Shown: in pieces, positions 20,792-22,498 of the stretch
How the letters are laid out: each line of letters opens with the position of its first letter
Numbering within the stretch: the first letter of the stretch is position 1
Source: ZC4RG20 sp964518995
Lineage (GTDB): Bacteria > Pseudomonadota > Gammaproteobacteria > Steroidobacterales > Rariloculaceae
Direction of reading: 5' to 3'
Assembly: GCA_964518995.1 (NCBI GenBank)
Contig: CAZFJU010000049.1
Location: 1 to 22,498, forward strand
DNA: 22,498 nt
Made by a program: the position numbers and the translations under genes
The notes under the pieces: model-generated
Database searches by the model: none
The model's input: the letters and a program-made list of their open reading frames with translations, nothing else
What the model was told of the DNA's origin: nothing

Positions 20792-22060
20792 ATGGAGAAC
20801 CCCAGCCGTTCCGTATCCCGCCGCAGGCGCAGCAATCCTTTGGCGCTGATCCTGGCGGGAGGCAGTGGAACGAGACTGAAAGGACTGACGGAGAGGCGTG
20901 CAAAGCCCGCTGTTCCGTTCGGCGGCCATCATCGGACCATCGACTTCGCGCTCTCGAACTGCATCAATTCCGATATTCGCCGTATTGCACTGTTGACGCA
21001 GTACAAGTCGCAGTCGCTCATTCGCCACCTCCAGCACGGCTGGGGATTTCTTCGTCGAGAGCTGGACGAGTTCGTCGAGGTTTGGCCGGCCCAGCAGCGC
21101 TGCGGCGAGCGCTGGTACTGCGGCACCGCCGACGCCATTCATCAAAACCGGGACCTGATGGAGGCGCTCGACTTCGAGCAGGCCCTCATTCTCGCAGGCG
21201 ATCACGTCTACGCGATGGATTATTCGCGGATGCTCGACGCGCATATCGAACGTCGCGCCGAGGTCACCGTCGGTTGTATCGAGGTGCCGCTCGAGGACGC
21301 CCGCCGTAGCTACGGCGTCGTCAGCCTGGAGCGCGACGGCCGGGTCAAGTCGTTCGTCGAGAAGCCTGAGCGGCCGCAGCCGGCCCCGGGCCGCGCCGAT
21401 ATGACGCTCGCATCGATGGGAATTTACGTCTTTAACCGTGAGGCGCTGTTCAAGCTGCTTGCGGATGACGACGCCGATCCCGAATCCACGCACGACTTTG
21501 GACATAGTGTGCTACCTGCCGCCATCACCAAGGCGCGCGTCTTCGGATACCTTTATCGAAACAAGACGGGCACCGGCCCGGGCTACTGGCGCGACGTCGG
21601 AACCGTCGATGCATATTGGAGCGCGCACATGGATCTCGTGCGTGAAGGCGGCCCGAAGGTCGACCTATTCGATCCGGGCTGGCCGATCTGGACCCACACC
21701 GGGCGCTGCGCGCCAGCACGAATCGCCCCTTCCGCTCGAGTGAACGCCGCGATTATCGGCCACGGTGCGATCGTCGCTGGGGAAGTGAGCCACTCCGTGG
21801 TGTCGTCGAACTGCCAGGTCGGCCTCGGCTCCCGCATCAAGAACTCGGTGCTGCTCCCCGATGTGAAGATCGGTCGAAACTGCTTGCTCGATCATGCCGT
21901 CATCGATAGCCGCTGCATCGTTCCGGACAACACCGTGATCGGCGGCGATCTTTTCGACGACGGCAGCCACGGCTACTACATATCGCCACGCGGCATCGTC
22001 CTCCTGACTCGCCGGCCAACGCCGTCCGAGGAGGCTACCGCAACTCGAAAAGTTGCGTGA
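20792..22060 (+). CDS. glgC: Glucose-1-phosphate adenylyltransferase (ADP-glucose pyrophosphorylase)
   Basis: A 422-residue enzyme making ADP-glucose from glucose 1-phosphate and ATP, the committed step of bacterial glycogen synthesis. Nucleotide-binding LILAGGSGTRLKGLTERRAKPAVPFGG is at ~18-44. GWGFLRRELDEFVEV, WYCGTADAIHQN, the metal-binding ILAGDHVYAMDYSRML, sugar-1-phosphate-binding FVEKPE and GTGPGYWRDVGTVDAYW follow. The C-terminal third is a left-handed beta-helix (NAAIIGHGAIVAGEVSHSVV, LPDVKIGRNCLLDHAVID). Length is normal. AGGAGG lies ten bases before the ATG, downstream of a perfect sigma54 promoter. The trehalose gene treZ begins 66 bp after the stop, so the two likely form a carbon-storage and osmolyte operon. 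Confidence 0.96.
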   Translation: MENPSRSVSRRRRSNPLALILAGGSGTRLKGLTERRAKPAVPFGGHHRTIDFALSNCINSDIRRIALLTQYKSQSLIRHLQHGWGFLRRELDEFVEVWPAQQRCGERWYCGTADAIHQNRDLMEALDFEQALILAGDHVYAMDYSRMLDAHIERRAEVTVGCIEVPLEDARRSYGVVSLERDGRVKSFVEKPERPQPAPGRADMTLASMGIYVFNREALFKLLADDDADPESTHDFGHSVLPAAITKARVFGYLYRNKTGTGPGYWRDVGTVDAYWSAHMDLVREGGPKVDLFDPGWPIWTHTGRCAPARIAPSARVNAAIIGHGAIVAGEVSHSVVSSNCQVGLGSRIKNSVLLPDVKIGRNCLLDHAVIDSRCIVPDNTVIGGDLFDDGSHGYYISPRGIVLLTRRPTPSEEATATRKVA

Positions 22061-22126
22061 TCGCGGCACGACCGGAGGTCCGACCCGGAAAGCCGTATCC
22101 GCTCGGAGCTACACGGAGATGACGCG

Positions 22127-22498
22127 GTGAAATGCATGCACTCAATGCCATTCGGCGCCGAGCCGGTCGGCGGCGGCGCACGCTTCTCGCTCTGGGCGCC
22201 CGGCGCTGAACGCGTCGACCTGCACCTCGCCGAGCGCGACCCGCTCGAGATGACGCGTGCGGCGGACGGCTTCTACTCGTTGCTCGTTCCCGGCGTGCAG
22301 CCCGGCGTGCGCTACGCCTATAGCGTGAACGGCGCAACGCCGCGTTACGCAGACCCCGCCTCGCGCTTCAATCCCGACGGGGTCGAAGGGCCGAGCGAGC
22401 TGATCAATGCCGCCGCATTTGACTGGAATGACGACGGCTGGACCGGGCGTCCCTGGCGGGACGCGGTGTTCTACGAGCTGCACGTCGGCACATTCACG
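22127..22498 (+). CDS. treZ: Malto-oligosyltrehalose trehalohydrolase, 5' part (cut by window edge)
   Basis: The first 124 codons of a GH13 trehalose-forming enzyme that releases trehalose from the end of maltooligosyltrehalose. The N-terminal carbohydrate-binding immunoglobulin-like domain (FSLWAPGAERVDLHL, FYSLLVPGVQPGVRYAYSVNG) is followed by the TreZ-typical PRYADPASRFNPDGVEGPSEL. The first strand of the catalytic barrel, VFYELHVGTFT, ends at the window edge. GlgB and GlgX share the layout, but DPASRFNPDGVEGPS and the short N-terminus fit TreZ best. GTG start at 22127 with GGAG eight bases upstream; later in-frame ATGs lack a ribosome site. With glgC it links ADP-glucose and glycogen to trehalose. 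Confidence 0.85.
   Translation, partial: MKCMHSMPFGAEPVGGGARFSLWAPGAERVDLHLAERDPLEMTRAADGFYSLLVPGVQPGVRYAYSVNGATPRYADPASRFNPDGVEGPSELINAAAFDWNDDGWTGRPWRDAVFYELHVGTFT

Noticed and set aside
1..22498. tRNA, rRNA, insertion sequences or prophage
   Set aside because: No cloverleaf or rRNA-like sequence, transposase, integrase or terminal repeats were seen; the holin-like gene belongs to the YqjE family, not to a phage.

Overview
The window looks like a GC-rich proteobacterial chromosome segment, most likely gammaproteobacterial. The clues are -24/-12 sigma54-type promoters with an NtrC-type activator, YqjD/YqjE-like genes and OmpA/DUF4398 lipoproteins. This placement is inferred from gene content only. 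An exact 100-N run (8466-8565) marks a draft scaffold gap.

Layout. (1) 1-11.6 kb is an exopolysaccharide (EPS) locus. On the minus strand are the first codons of an unidentified gene and a GT4 glycosyltransferase. On the plus strand is a SAM methyltransferase, followed by a minus-strand GlpD-like FAD oxidoreductase. A plus-strand run then encodes a Wza-like export protein, a Wzz/GumC-like chain-length protein, a BY-type tyrosine kinase and a hexapeptide acyltransferase. After the gap come a WcaJ-type polyprenyl-phosphate sugar transferase and an outer-membrane beta-barrel protein. The set resembles exosortase-A-associated EPS loci, but no exosortase or PEP-CTERM protein is visible. (2) 11.6-13.7 kb (minus strand) holds an encapsulated-ferritin operon, with EncFtn cargo followed by the encapsulin shell, and a divergent CPBP membrane protein. 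(3) 13.8-15.2 kb holds two DUF4398-type envelope lipoproteins, the second with an OmpA domain. (4) 15.2-17.9 kb holds a small histidine-kinase-like protein with a degraded ATPase domain, divergent from a sigma54-dependent response regulator, then a short MgtC-type protein. (5) 17.9-20.6 kb (minus strand) holds an M48 lipoprotein metalloprotease and a DUF883/holin-like/unknown three-gene operon. (6) 20.8 kb to the end holds glgC and the start of treZ (glycogen/trehalose metabolism).

The main observation is regulatory. Six intergenic sites match the sigma54 -24/-12 consensus with exact spacing, each correctly oriented and 23-76 nt (predicted transcript leader) from a gene start. They precede the sugar transferase, EncFtn-encapsulin, the DUF4398/OmpA pair, the DUF883 operon, the M48 protease and glgC. 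The window also encodes an NtrC-family activator with a GSFTGA sigma54-contact loop. I infer one RpoN regulon linking EPS, iron-storage nanocompartments, envelope maintenance and carbon storage. The placement of a ferritin encapsulin under a sigma54 promoter is the most unexpected part. The sites also settle several start codons: a TTG for the sugar transferase, a GTG for the lipoprotein, and an internal ATG for the protease.
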